The notes: a model not told the origin generated them from the sequence alone. DNA of 64,000 nucleotides from ZC4RG30 sp039917615 (GCA_039917615.1 JBDSJD010000010.1:75857-139856); one strand, 5' to 3'. Shown: positions 1 to 8,767, counted from the first letter of the stretch. Made by a program: numbers and translations.

Positions 1-943
1 GATCCAGCGCGGCCCGAGACATGTCGCCAATGGGCTGTCGCACCGTGGTCAGCTCCGGCCAGATGGTGGTCGCCATGGCGGTGTCGTCAAAGCCGCAGAC
101 CGTCAGATCGCTGGGCACGGCGAGCCCGTGGCTGTGCGCAACGGCAACCGTAGCGGCGGCCATGTCATCGTTGCACGCAAAGATGGCGGTGGGCGGATAA
201 GGCAACCGCAATAGCCGCTCTGCCGCATCGAGGCCGGACCGATAGGTAAACAGCCCGGGCGCGATCAGCTCTGCATCCAGCTTCAGTCCCCGCTCCCGGA
301 TGGCCGCTTCGTAGCCCTCTCGACGGCGGGCACTTACCGTCTGGTCTGCACTGCCGGTGATGAAACCCACGCGTGCATGCCCCAGCGACAGCAGATGCGA
401 AGTCATGGCATGCGCCGCGGCAAAATCGTCGATTCCAACCGCCGCAACTTCTTCTGGCGGCTGACCTGAGGCCAGTACCACACATGGGGTGTCGTGATCA
501 GCCAACAGCTCGAGCACCGGCTTCGAATCGCACAGTGGCGGCGGCAGCAGGATGCCGTCGATACCATCGGCAATCAGGTTGCGCGCCACACGCACTTCGT
601 CGCTGCCGGCCACGCATTTCTCGACCACCAGCTGCACATGGCTGAAGCTCGCCTGCTCCAGCAGGCCGACCAATGACTCGTTCAGCCAGGCGGCAGAAGG
701 ATTGCTGTAGAGAAGCCCGATGCGGATCGGTCGGGCGCCAGCAAGGCTGCGTGCCGCCGGATTGGGCGCGTAGTTCAATTGTGCAATGGCCGCGGCCACT
801 GCTGCCAGCGTGCTGGATTTGACATTGCCGGCGCCGTTAATGACCCGGGACACCGTCATGGTCGAGACACCCGCAACGCGAGCCACATCGCTGATGGTGG
901 GGGCGACGCTGGATCCGCGCAGTCGAACCTGTTTTTTCTTCAC
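1..943 (-). CDS. LacI-family transcriptional regulator, C-terminus beyond window
   Basis: About 314 residues are present; the C-terminus lies off the left edge. The N-terminal helix-turn-helix has the LacI hallmark (PTISDVARVAGVSTMTVSRV, about residues 15-34) and the hinge segment follows. A periplasmic-binding-type effector domain follows, with GIDGILLPPP, GIDDFAAAHAM, RVGFITG and FACNDDMAA motifs. The GTG at 943 is taken as start; an in-frame GTG at 970 is possible. It is divergent from manD-uxaC-uxuB, so its likely role is to repress the hexuronate genes until a sugar-acid intermediate binds. The DNA-binding class is certain; target and inducer are inferred from position. Confidence 0.9.
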   Translation of the reverse strand, partial: MKKKQVRLRGSSVAPTISDVARVAGVSTMTVSRVINGAGNVKSSTLAAVAAAIAQLNYAPNPAARSLAGARPIRIGLLYSNPSAAWLNESLVGLLEQASFSHVQLVVEKCVAGSDEVRVARNLIADGIDGILLPPPLCDSKPVLELLADHDTPCVVLASGQPPEEVAAVGIDDFAAAHAMTSHLLSLGHARVGFITGSADQTVSARRREGYEAAIRERGLKLDAELIAPGLFTYRSGLDAAERLLRLPYPPTAIFACNDDMAAATVAVAHSHGLAVPSDLTVCGFDDTAMATTIWPELTTVRQPIGDMSRAALD

Positions 944-1050
944 TCTGGGAACCTGTGGAACTGGCGCCACGATACACCACGGCGCGAACAGATCGGATAG
1001 TACCTCAGGCTGGCGGTATCCTGCCTGCGGCGACGCTCCAAAACTGCCGA

Positions 1051-1090
1051 TTGACAAGCCCGCACTGCCCGATGATGTTACCGTTATTTA
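1051..1090 (+). promoter_or_regulatory. Candidate promoter and LacI/GntR-like operator for the manD operon
   Basis: A consensus -35 box (TTGACA, 1051-1056) lies 17 bp before a weak -10-like hexamer (1074-1079). Overlapping it is ATGTTACCGTTATTT (1075-1089), whose left half matches the ATGTTACCG half-site bound by GntR-like LacI-family repressors; the right half is degenerate. The position between the divergent regulator and manD suits autoregulated repression. Confidence 0.35.
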
Positions 1091-1111
1091 CCAGCCGGAG
1101 TCCGACCGTTC

Positions 1112-2323
1112 ATGCCCAAGATCACCGCTGCCCGCGTCATCATTACTTCACCTGGTCGCAATTTCGTCACGCTGAAAATCGAGACCGAGGCCGGGGTATA
1201 TGGCCTTGGCGACGCGACGCTCAATGGTCGCGAGCTGGCAGTGGCAAGTTACCTCACCGACCACGTGATTCCCTGCCTCATCGGCCGCGATGCGCATCGT
1301 ATCGAGGACATCTGGCAATACCTGTACAAGGGCTGCTACTGGCGTCGAGGCCCGGTGACCATGTCGGCCATTGCGGCGGTAGATACTGCGCTCTGGGACA
1401 TCAAGGGCAAGCTCGCCAACCTGCCCGTGTATCAACTGCTTGGCGGCGCCAGTCGTGAAGGCGCGATGGTGTACGGGCATGCCAATGGCGCCACGCTGGA
1501 GGCCACTATCGCGAACGCGCTGCACTACCAGGAGCTTGGTTATCGCGCGATTCGGCTGCAGTCCGGTGTGCCGGGCCTTGCCTCCACCTATGGCGTCTCA
1601 AAAGATCGTTATTTCTACGAGCCGGCTGATGCAGACCTGCCCACCGAAAATCTCTGGTCCACGGAAAAATACCTGCGTTCCGTGCCGCCGCTGTTTGCTG
1701 CCGCGCGCGAAGCTCTGGGGTGGGATGTGCACCTGCTGCATGATGTCCACCATCGCCTCACGCCCATCGAAGCCGGTCGCCTGGGGAAGGATCTGGAACC
1801 TTACCGCCCGTTCTGGATGGAAGATGCCGTGCCAGCGGAAAACCAGGACAGCTTCCGCATCATCCGCCAGCACACCACGACGCCACTGGCCGTGGGTGAG
1901 ATCTTCAACTCGATCTGGGACTGCAAGCAGCTCATCGAACAGCAGCTGATCGACTACATCCGCGCGACAGTCGTGCATGCCGGCGGCATCACGCATCTGC
2001 GACGCATTGCTGCATTCGCGGATCTGCACAACGTGCGCACGGGATGTCACGGCGCAACGGATCTGTCACCCGTATGCATGGCTGCTGCCCTGCACTTCGA
2101 TATCTCGGTGCCCAATTTCGGCGTGCAGGAATACATGCGCCACACCGCGGAGACCGACGCCGTGTTTCCACATGCCTACACCTTCAGCGACGGCATGATG
2201 CATCCGGGCGAAGCGCCCGGACTGGGTGTCGACCTGGACGAAGTGCTGGCCGGCAAATATCCCTATCAACGCGCTTATCTGCCTGTCAACCGGCTTCAAG
2301 ACGGCACGCTGTTCAACTGGTAG
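1112..2323 (+). CDS. manD: D-mannonate dehydratase (enolase superfamily)
   Basis: A 403-residue, full-length member of the RspA/ManD branch of the mandelate racemase group. It dehydrates D-mannonate to 2-keto-3-deoxy-D-gluconate. R148, Y160, D211, H213, E237 and E263 are visible; they fall one residue from the R147, Y159, D210, H212, E236 and E262 set of the characterised Novosphingobium enzyme, so both the metal ligands and the catalytic pair of the efficient class are kept. It is the first gene of a rightward operon; uxaC starts 2 nt after its stop. In this cluster it takes the place of the unrelated UxuA dehydratase. Some ManD proteins also accept D-gluconate. Confidence 0.93.
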   Translation: MPKITAARVIITSPGRNFVTLKIETEAGVYGLGDATLNGRELAVASYLTDHVIPCLIGRDAHRIEDIWQYLYKGCYWRRGPVTMSAIAAVDTALWDIKGKLANLPVYQLLGGASREGAMVYGHANGATLEATIANALHYQELGYRAIRLQSGVPGLASTYGVSKDRYFYEPADADLPTENLWSTEKYLRSVPPLFAAAREALGWDVHLLHDVHHRLTPIEAGRLGKDLEPYRPFWMEDAVPAENQDSFRIIRQHTTTPLAVGEIFNSIWDCKQLIEQQLIDYIRATVVHAGGITHLRRIAAFADLHNVRTGCHGATDLSPVCMAAALHFDISVPNFGVQEYMRHTAETDAVFPHAYTFSDGMMHPGEAPGLGVDLDEVLAGKYPYQRAYLPVNRLQDGTLFNW

Positions 2324-2325
2324 AG

Positions 2326-3753
2326 ATGGCCTTGCGAAAGCTTGAACTGCACGACGACCGCCTGCTGCCTGCCGACACTGCGGTACGCGCCATTGCCCGC
2401 ACCCTCTATCAAGGCGTCCGGTCCCTGCCCATCGTAAGTCCGCATGGCCACACCGATCCGGCGTGGTTTGCGGACAACGAGTCCTTCGCCAATGCCAGTG
2501 AACTGCTGCTGACGCCGGATCACTACGTGCTGCGCATGCTCTACAGCCAGGGCGTGGCGATGGAATCACTGGGCGTGGCGCCCGTGCCGGGCACAATGCC
2601 AACAGTGCCGGTGGTCGATCCACGCGAAGCCTGGCGGATTTTTGCGTCCAACTATCATCTGTTTCGCGGCACCCCTTCGCGGCTGTGGCTGGACTGGGTC
2701 TTCGCAGAGAGTTTCGGCATTGACCGAAGACTGGAAGCGGCCACCGCCGACCATTACTACGATCACATCACCACCGCGCTGCAGGGTCCTGCATTCCGGC
2801 CGCGCGCGCTGTTCGAGCGCTACAACATCGAAGTGCTGGCCACCACGGAATCGCCGATCGATGATCTGCAGCATCACAGGACGCTGCAGGCCAGCGGATG
2901 GAAGGGGCGCGTCATTACCGCCTACCGTCCTGATCCAGTGGTCGATCCGGAGTTCGAAGGATTTCTCTACAATCTAGAGGTGCTGGCCGCGCTCACCGGC
3001 GAAGACACGCTGAGCTACCGCGGCTATCTGAACGCGCATATTCAGCGGCGTGCCTTCTTCAAATCCATGGGCGCCACTTCCACCGATCATGGTCATCCCA
3101 CGGCCCAGACCGCTGATCTCAGTGAGCGCGATGCCGAAGCGCTGTTCGCACGCATCATAAGGCCAGTTGTGTCGGCGGCCGATGCCGAACTGTTCCGCGC
3201 GCATATCCTGACCGTCATGGCGGGCATGAGCCTGGACGACGGCCTGGTGATGCAGATCCACCCTGGGAGCTTCCGCAATCACAATCCGCAGCTGTTCGCG
3301 CGCTTTGGGCGTGACAAGGGCGCGGATATTCCGCAGCGTACCGATTACGTCAGCGCGCTGCGGCCGCTGCTCCACCGCTATGGCAACCGAGCTGAGCTGT
3401 CGATCATCGTTTTCACGCTGGATGAATCCAGCTACGCGCGGGAACTGGCGCCGCTGGCAGGGCACTACCCAGCGCTGAAACTCGGCCCTGCCTGGTGGTT
3501 CCACGACAGCCCGGAAGGCATGCGGCGCTTTCGTATGCAGACCACCGAAACCGCCGGCTTCTACAACACCGTCGGGTTCAACGACGACACACGCGCTTTT
3601 TTGTCGATTCCAGCACGCCACGACGTAGCGCGGCGCATCGACTGTGGCTTTCTCGCGCAGCTGGTGGCCGAACATCGGCTCGAAGACTGGGAGGCTGCCG
3701 AACTTGCTATCGATCTTGCGTACAACCTGGCGAAGCGCGCCTACCGCCTGTGA
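2326..3753 (+). CDS. uxaC: Uronate isomerase
   Basis: 475 residues, normal for UxaC. It interconverts D-glucuronate with D-fructuronate and D-galacturonate with D-tagaturonate in the cytoplasm. The amidohydrolase-like metal motif H40-x-H42 (SPHGHTDP) is present, along with long conserved stretches such as EVLATTESPIDDL and QIHPGSFRNHNP. The start is the ATG 2 nt after the manD stop; the same frame runs open further upstream inside manD, but that extension has no family similarity. It lies between manD and uxuB, giving the order isomerase, reductase, dehydratase for the glucuronate branch. Confidence 0.95.
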   Translation: MALRKLELHDDRLLPADTAVRAIARTLYQGVRSLPIVSPHGHTDPAWFADNESFANASELLLTPDHYVLRMLYSQGVAMESLGVAPVPGTMPTVPVVDPREAWRIFASNYHLFRGTPSRLWLDWVFAESFGIDRRLEAATADHYYDHITTALQGPAFRPRALFERYNIEVLATTESPIDDLQHHRTLQASGWKGRVITAYRPDPVVDPEFEGFLYNLEVLAALTGEDTLSYRGYLNAHIQRRAFFKSMGATSTDHGHPTAQTADLSERDAEALFARIIRPVVSAADAELFRAHILTVMAGMSLDDGLVMQIHPGSFRNHNPQLFARFGRDKGADIPQRTDYVSALRPLLHRYGNRAELSIIVFTLDESSYARELAPLAGHYPALKLGPAWWFHDSPEGMRRFRMQTTETAGFYNTVGFNDDTRAFLSIPARHDVARRIDCGFLAQLVAEHRLEDWEAAELAIDLAYNLAKRAYRL

Positions 3754-3763
3754 CGCCACGCCC

Positions 3764-5149
3764 ATGAGATTGTCGCGGCTGAGCGCTACGCGGCTGGCTG
3801 ATTCGATCGAGCGTCCGGGCTACTCCAGGGGCACTCCGACTCACGGCATCCTGCATTTCGGCATGGGCGCATTCCACCGCGCGCATCAGGCTGTCTACAC
3901 CGACGATGCCATCGCGGCCACTGGCGAAATATGGGGCATCACGGGTGTTTCGTTGCGCAGCCCGGCTGTGGCCGCGCAGCTGAATCCGCAGGATGGTCTT
4001 TACACGGTTTCATTCCGCTCCAGCACGCAAGCACGGCTGCGATTGATTGGCTCGGTGCGCAGCGTGCTGGTAGCCCCGCAGGACACTTCCGCCGTAGTGG
4101 CCGCTATTGCCTCTGCGCAGACCCGCATCATCAGCTTCACCGTATCGGAGAAAGGCTATTGCCGCGCTGCCGACGACAGCCTTGATCTGGCCCTGGCCGG
4201 TGAACATAGCCTGTACCGCTATCTGCGCGATGGCCTCGCGCTGCGAGTGCAGGCCGGCCTGCCCGGCGTAACCTTGCTCAGCTGCGATAACCTGGCCAGC
4301 AACGGGCGCCAGCTTGCCGCGCTGTTCACGCAGTATCTGGAAGCGACCGCACCCGCGCTGACCCGCTGGTTTCACGACCACTGCACCTGCCCCGCAACCA
4401 TGGTCGATCGAATAGTGCCGGCCAGCAGTGCTGCAGACCTCGAGGCACAGGCTGCATTACTCGGCTTGCGCGACGAAGCCGCTGTGTTCACGGAGGACTT
4501 CACCCAGTGGGTGATCGAAGACAGCTTCGCTGGTCCGCGTCCGCAATGGCAAGCCGGCGGCGCGCAGTTCACACAGCACGTACATGCTTATGAAACAGCC
4601 AAACTTCGCATGCTCAATGGCGCGCATTCTGCGCTGGCCTACCTGGGCCTTGCGCGCGGACACGAGTTCGTACACGAGGCAATTGCCGACCCACCACTAC
4701 GCGCCCTGGTCGAACGCCTGATGCGTGAAGAGGCAGCCACGAGCTTTGCGGCCGCGCCGGACCAGTATCCAGACCGCTATGCCGACGCGCTGCTGCAACG
4801 CTTTGCCAACGCAGCACTGCGGCATCGCCTGCAACAGATCAGCATGGATGGCTCGCAGAAGATTCCCCCGCGCTGGCTTGCGACACTGTCATTCCATCAA
4901 CATGAGGGCCGCTCGTGTCCTGCCATCCTGACGGCACTGGCTGCCTGGATACGCTTCGTTCGCGGCGACCGCTGGCCTGTGGATGATCCGCGGGCCGCTG
5001 AACTCGCCGCCCTGTGGAATGACGGCAATGCGGCGACTGTGGTGGACGCCCTGTTCGGGCCGCAGGGAATGTTTCGCAGCAGCTGGGTCGCGAGCAGCAC
5101 TCACCGCGGGGCGCTAGTGGCGCTTGTCGAAAACCCGGCGCTGTTATAG
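3764..5149 (+). CDS. uxuB: Mannitol dehydrogenase-family D-mannonate oxidoreductase (fructuronate reductase)
   Basis: 461 residues, long-chain polyol dehydrogenase family. The N-terminal nucleotide-binding motif is HFGMGAFHRAH (31-41). The C-terminal half carries the family catalytic K-x4-N-x2-H pattern in AKLRMLNGAHS. It should reduce D-fructuronate to D-mannonate with NADH, feeding ManD. ATG 3764 lies 10 nt after the uxaC stop, and the three genes look cotranscribed. Its 3' end overlaps the convergent ligC by 6 nt. Tagaturonate reductase or mannitol dehydrogenase activity is possible in this family, but the neighbours favour UxuB. Confidence 0.9.
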   Translation: MRLSRLSATRLADSIERPGYSRGTPTHGILHFGMGAFHRAHQAVYTDDAIAATGEIWGITGVSLRSPAVAAQLNPQDGLYTVSFRSSTQARLRLIGSVRSVLVAPQDTSAVVAAIASAQTRIISFTVSEKGYCRAADDSLDLALAGEHSLYRYLRDGLALRVQAGLPGVTLLSCDNLASNGRQLAALFTQYLEATAPALTRWFHDHCTCPATMVDRIVPASSAADLEAQAALLGLRDEAAVFTEDFTQWVIEDSFAGPRPQWQAGGAQFTQHVHAYETAKLRMLNGAHSALAYLGLARGHEFVHEAIADPPLRALVERLMREEAATSFAAAPDQYPDRYADALLQRFANAALRHRLQQISMDGSQKIPPRWLATLSFHQHEGRSCPAILTALAAWIRFVRGDRWPVDDPRAAELAALWNDGNAATVVDALFGPQGMFRSSWVASSTHRGALVALVENPALL

Positions 5150-6082
5150 CGACTTTTCGATGCGGTCCAGTGTGCGCATGGCGGAAATCACCTGCTGCAC
5201 ACTGCCGTTGGCCTCGCGCCCTTCGCGGATGGCGGCGAAGAACTCGCGGTCTTGCAGCTCGATGCCATTCATCGAGACATCCACCTTCGACACATCAATC
5301 TGCTCGTTCTTGCCGTTGAACAGGTCGTCATAACGACAGATATAGGTGCCGTTGTCGCAGATGTAGCGGAAGAACGTGCCCAGCGGGCCATCGTTGTTGA
5401 ACGACAAAGACAGAGTGCAAACGGCGCCTTTGGGCGTCTGCATCTGAATGCTCATGTCCATGGCGATCTTCAGGTCGGGATGCATCGGTCCCTGCACGCC
5501 ACGCGCCACACTGGCTTCTTCGCCCGTCTGGTACTGAAACAGGTCCACCGTGTGGCAGGCATGGTGCCAGAGCAGGTGGTCGGTCCAGCTGCGCGGCTTG
5601 CCGAGCGCATTCATGTTGGTACGCCGGAAGAAATAGGTCTGCACGTCCATCTGCAGCACCTTGAGTTCGCCGGTGACGATCTTGCGGCGGATCCACTGGT
5701 GGCTGGGATTGAAGCGCCTTGTATGGCCTGCCATGGCGACGAGGCCTGTTTCCTTCTGCACCTGCACGACTGCTTCCGAGTCTTTCAGGTTGTCCGCCAT
5801 CGGAATCTCGATCATCACGTGTTTGCCGGCGCGCATGCACTGGATGGCCTGCGCGGCATGCATCTGGGTTGGCGTAGCCAGCAGCATCGCCTCAAGACCC
5901 GGCTGCTTCAGGCTCTCGCCCAGATCAGCGGTGTGGTGCGGTATGCCGAATTTCTGCGCCACCTCTTTCGTGGCCTCGGGGTTACCGCCGGTGAGCGTTA
6001 TCACCTCGATCCCCTGAATCTTCTGGATGGCCTCCAGATGCTTGATGCCGAACGCGCCCTGACCTGCCAGACCTACTTTCAT
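5144..6082 (-). CDS. ligC: Gfo/Idh/MocA oxidoreductase resembling 4-carboxy-2-hydroxymuconate-6-semialdehyde dehydrogenase
   Basis: 312 residues. An N-terminal Rossmann fold (GLAGQGAFGIKHLEA, 4-18) is followed by the Gfo/Idh C-terminal domain. The usual EKP motif reads EIP (92-94), so the lysine that most family members use is absent. The remembered LigC subfamily has the same feature, and long segments also match it: MDVQTYFFRR, RSWTDHLLWHHACHTVDL, LSLSFNNDGPLGTFFRY, SKVDVSMNGIELQDREF. LigC oxidises the 4,5-cleavage product of protocatechuate, as its hemiacetal, to 2-pyrone-4,6-dicarboxylate with NAD(P). A GAGG lies upstream of the ATG. It diverges from an aldehyde dehydrogenase. The family is certain; the substrate rests on sequence recollection, and no other lig gene is in the window. 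Confidence 0.75.
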   Translation of the reverse strand: MKVGLAGQGAFGIKHLEAIQKIQGIEVITLTGGNPEATKEVAQKFGIPHHTADLGESLKQPGLEAMLLATPTQMHAAQAIQCMRAGKHVMIEIPMADNLKDSEAVVQVQKETGLVAMAGHTRRFNPSHQWIRRKIVTGELKVLQMDVQTYFFRRTNMNALGKPRSWTDHLLWHHACHTVDLFQYQTGEEASVARGVQGPMHPDLKIAMDMSIQMQTPKGAVCTLSLSFNNDGPLGTFFRYICDNGTYICRYDDLFNGKNEQIDVSKVDVSMNGIELQDREFFAAIREGREANGSVQQVISAMRTLDRIEKSL

Positions 6083-6150
6083 GTAATGAACCTCAAACGG
6101 TGAGGAAGTATCTTAACATCCCGCCCGTAAGCCATCTGACACCGCACACC

Positions 6151-7569
6151 ATGATTGATTTCAATGCCCCCTATTCCCTGCTTATCGATGGCCGGCTGGT
6201 GGATGCCACGGCCCGCCTCGATGTCATCAATCCGGCCACAGGCAGCGTATTTGCGCATTGTCCGGCCGCTGGCGCCGCCGAGCTGGACAACGCCGTCGCT
6301 GCTGCACAGCGGGCGTTTCCCGCCTGGCGGGCGCTGGGCTTCGCCGAGCGGGCTGCATACATTGCGCGCTTCGCCGCGGCCCTGGAAGCGAATCAGGAGG
6401 CGTTGGCGCGGCTGCTGACGCAGGAACAGGGCAAACCGATTGGCCAGTCGCGGGATGAGATCGCCCGGGCGGCATCCCTCTCCATCGGCATCACGAAGAT
6501 CGAACTCAAACCTGAAGTCATTCTTGATAACGCCGAGCGCTTCATCGAGCTGCGATACCTGCCGCTGGGTGTCGCGGGAATCATCACCCCCTGGAATGCG
6601 CCGGTGAACCTGGCCGCCGGCCCGCTGACCTCGGCGCTCTACACCGGCAACTGCGCCATCATCAAACCCTCCCCGTTTACGCCGCTCACCACATTGCGAA
6701 TCGGTGAGATCCTTCGCGAAATGCTGCCGCCCGGCGTAGTCAACGTGCTCGCTGGAGGCGATGAGCTGGGCGCCCTGCTCACTGCCCATCCTGGCATCGA
6801 CAAAATTTCATTTACCGGCTCGGTGGCCACCGGCAAGAAGGTCATGGCAAGTGCCGCCGCCACGCTCAAGCGGGTGACGCTGGAGCTCGGCGGCAACGAT
6901 GCGGCGATCGTGCTTGCAGATGTGGACGTGGCAGACGTCGCAAAGAAGCTGTTCTTCGCCGCCACCGTCAACAGCGGGCAGGTGTGCATGGCGGTCAAGC
7001 GCATCTACGCACAGGAAGATATTTATGAACCCCTTTGCGCCGCCCTGGTCGCCGAAGCGGGCAAGGCGAAGCTGGGGGATGGACTCGACCCTGCCACCAC
7101 GCTTGGTCCGATACAGAACCTCCGCCAGTACGAGCGGGTGTGCGAACTTGCAGCAGATGCGCGGCAACACGGCGTCCTCAACGAAGGCCAGCTTCGTCCC
7201 GAAGGCGGGGGCTACTTTGTCGTTCCCGCTGTGGTAACCGGGCTCACCGAATCAGACAGGCTTGTGAACGAGGAACAGTTCGGGCCGGTATTCCCGGTGC
7301 TGAAATTCCAGGATGTCGACGACGCCATCGCCCGCGCGAACAACACGCGCTTCGGGCTGGCCGGTTCGGTATGGAGCAAAGACCTCGCCCGTGCGCAGGC
7401 GATAGCGGAGCGTCTTGAAGTAGGAACAGCATGGGTCAACCAGCATCGCGCCACGATGGCCAACGTGCCCTTCGGGGGCGCGAAGGAATCAGGAATCGGC
7501 CGCACCTATTCACGACTGGGGCTGGAGGCGTATCTGGAACCGCAGGTCATTAGCGTGTTGAAGATCTGA
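6151..7569 (+). CDS. NAD(P)-dependent aldehyde dehydrogenase
   Basis: 472 residues, complete. All catalytic elements are visible: oxyanion N149 (TPWN), general base E245 (TLELGG), nucleophile C279 (NSGQVC), and the EEQFGPVFPV segment. The ATG at 6151 is preferred to an upstream in-frame start because the protein then begins at the family's usual LIDGRLVDA strand. It is divergent from ligC, which suggests a role in aromatic or sugar-acid breakdown, but the sequence does not fix the substrate. Its last 20 nt overlap the convergent antitoxin gene. Confidence 0.88.
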   Translation: MIDFNAPYSLLIDGRLVDATARLDVINPATGSVFAHCPAAGAAELDNAVAAAQRAFPAWRALGFAERAAYIARFAAALEANQEALARLLTQEQGKPIGQSRDEIARAASLSIGITKIELKPEVILDNAERFIELRYLPLGVAGIITPWNAPVNLAAGPLTSALYTGNCAIIKPSPFTPLTTLRIGEILREMLPPGVVNVLAGGDELGALLTAHPGIDKISFTGSVATGKKVMASAAATLKRVTLELGGNDAAIVLADVDVADVAKKLFFAATVNSGQVCMAVKRIYAQEDIYEPLCAALVAEAGKAKLGDGLDPATTLGPIQNLRQYERVCELAADARQHGVLNEGQLRPEGGGYFVVPAVVTGLTESDRLVNEEQFGPVFPVLKFQDVDDAIARANNTRFGLAGSVWSKDLARAQAIAERLEVGTAWVNQHRATMANVPFGGAKESGIGRTYSRLGLEAYLEPQVISVLKI

Positions 7570-7876
7570 AGGGCAGAATGCTCAACCTTAAACCAAGAGC
7601 GCGCAGCACCTTGGTCAGCGTGATCAACTCCGGATTGCCATCGGCTGACAACGCACGGTACAGCGCTTCGCGACTCAGCTTGGTATCCCGGGATACTTGC
7701 GTCATGCCACGCGCACGCGCCACGTCGCCCAGTGCAGCAGCAAGCAGGCGCGGATCATCTTCCGCCAGCGCCGCTTCGAGATAAGCGGCAATATCCGCCT
7801 CATCGCGCAGATACTCGGATACCTCAAAGCGACGAACACCAAGCTTGCGCGCCACCTTTGGATTTAGCTTGCTCAT
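7550..7876 (-). CDS. Addiction-module antidote, HigA-like DNA-binding protein
   Basis: 108 residues, the size of the 'putative addiction module antidote' family. A helix-turn-helix lies in the C-terminal half (ARARGMTQVSRDTKLSREAL followed by LTKVLRALGLRL). The ATG overlaps the stop of the upstream toxin gene by 4 nt, so the pair is translationally coupled in toxin-first order, as in HigBA. The product should neutralise the toxin and repress the shared promoter through the palindrome at 8213-8232. It converges on the aldehyde dehydrogenase with a 20-nt overlap. Confidence 0.88.
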   Translation of the reverse strand: MSKLNPKVARKLGVRRFEVSEYLRDEADIAAYLEAALAEDDPRLLAAALGDVARARGMTQVSRDTKLSREALYRALSADGNPELITLTKVLRALGLRLSILPFRSSTR

Positions 7877-8202
7877 TTGGGTTTCCTCGGCTTCTCTGTC
7901 TTGACCACTGCTCGCAACTCCCGCGCCATGCTCAGGGCACGACGGATGTCTTGATCCTGTGATCGCTTGTCACCGCCTGTCAGCACCAAGAGCACCACAC
8001 GCTCGGCCCGCATGTAGTACGCGCGATATCCCGGCCCCACATCGATGCGTAGTTCTGACACGCCCTCACCGACAGGCCGCGCATCACCAGCATTCCCGGA
8101 CGCCAATCGAGACAGCCGCACCAGAATTGCTGCACGGGCCTTCGCATCGCTGAGGGCAGCCAACCAACTGGAGAATTCCGCGGTCCGTCGCACTTCCAGC
8201 AT
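7873..8202 (-). CDS. Addiction-module killer protein, RelE/HigB superfamily toxin
   Basis: 109 residues, RelE-like fold of the COG3657-type killer family: FSSWLAALSDAKARAAILVR helix, GVSELRIDVGPGYRAYY strands, and LLVLTGGDKRSQDQDI near the C-terminus. Toxins of this group are ribosome-dependent mRNA endonucleases. The predicted -10 ends 9 nt before the ATG, so the message probably has almost no leader. Being first in the unit matches other HigBA-type modules. An intact toxin next to an intact antidote suggests a working module. Confidence 0.88.
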   Translation of the reverse strand: MLEVRRTAEFSSWLAALSDAKARAAILVRLSRLASGNAGDARPVGEGVSELRIDVGPGYRAYYMRAERVVLLVLTGGDKRSQDQDIRRALSMARELRAVVKTEKPRKPK

Positions 8203-8211
8203 GCGGATTAT

Positions 8212-8241
8212 ATTGTATCTTATAAGTTACAACACGGTCAA
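8212..8241 (-). promoter_or_regulatory. Promoter of the HigBA-like module
   Basis: On the minus strand TTGACC (8241-8236) is followed by an 18-bp spacer and TACAAT (8217-8212), one mismatch from consensus in each box. Only 9 nt separate the -10 from the toxin ATG at 8202, so transcription would start within a few bases of the start codon. Confidence 0.55.
8213..8232. promoter_or_regulatory. 20-bp palindromic operator of the HigBA-like module
   Basis: TTGTATCTTA/TAAGTTACAA is a near-perfect dyad, with only one base in each arm breaking the symmetry. It fills most of the spacer and reaches into the -10 box, where bound antidote would block RNA polymerase. Confidence 0.6.
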
Positions 8242-8363
8242 CAAAGGAATAATGCCCCGCACGCTTGATGCGCAGGGAGCGCAGTACCTAGCGTCTTAAT
8301 AGCAATTCGCCTGCGGCCCGATTCTTGCTTCATCTGGCGTGTTGACTCTTAAGGAGAGACGCC

Positions 8364-8543
8364 ATGGGCCAAGTTCTTTATCTCGACGACTTCCGTCCCA
8401 CCGTGACAGACAGCATGCGCTGCCTTTTCTGCGGCACTGTTCATATCCTGCAGCACGTCACGGGCAAGAAGACTGAATACTTCCCCTGCCCCGGTTGCGA
8501 TGAAACCACCAGCGTGCCCGAGTGGAGCCTCAGATTGCGCTGA
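8364..8543 (+). CDS. Small zinc-ribbon protein, 59 residues
   Basis: A short frame with a strong Shine-Dalgarno (AAGGAGAGA, 8351-8359) 4 nt before the ATG at 8364. The protein has two CxxC knuckles, C20-x2-C23 (MRCLFCG) and C42-x2-C45 (FPCPGCD), 18 residues apart. That is the layout of a rubredoxin-like or ribosomal-type zinc ribbon. No function can be assigned. It is monocistronic, on the plus strand between the toxin-antitoxin promoter and tRNA-Lys. The spacing of the cysteines and the strong ribosome binding site make chance unlikely. Confidence 0.75.
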   Translation: MGQVLYLDDFRPTVTDSMRCLFCGTVHILQHVTGKKTEYFPCPGCDETTSVPEWSLRLR

Positions 8544-8767
8544 ATGCACGATATTGGAGCGACCACCGACTGGAACTCGGTGGGCGGTGCCCCTTTCGAT
8601 CTCGCGACTGACCGCCTAAGAGCTGGTTGTCCAAACACCTAAGTCACTGAATTCGAACCCCACTTTTGGCGCCTGAGGGCGCTCGCAAGTATCTGCAAGT
8701 ATCGATCTCTCCGCGGCGGGCCGTGCCAGCGCCACGGCGACCGTGTATCCTGCGCCGCCGAACGGTG

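Noticed and set aside
8688..8706. Tandem GCAAGTATC repeat before tRNA-Lys
   Set aside because: Only two 9-bp units; no sign of an array or integration site.
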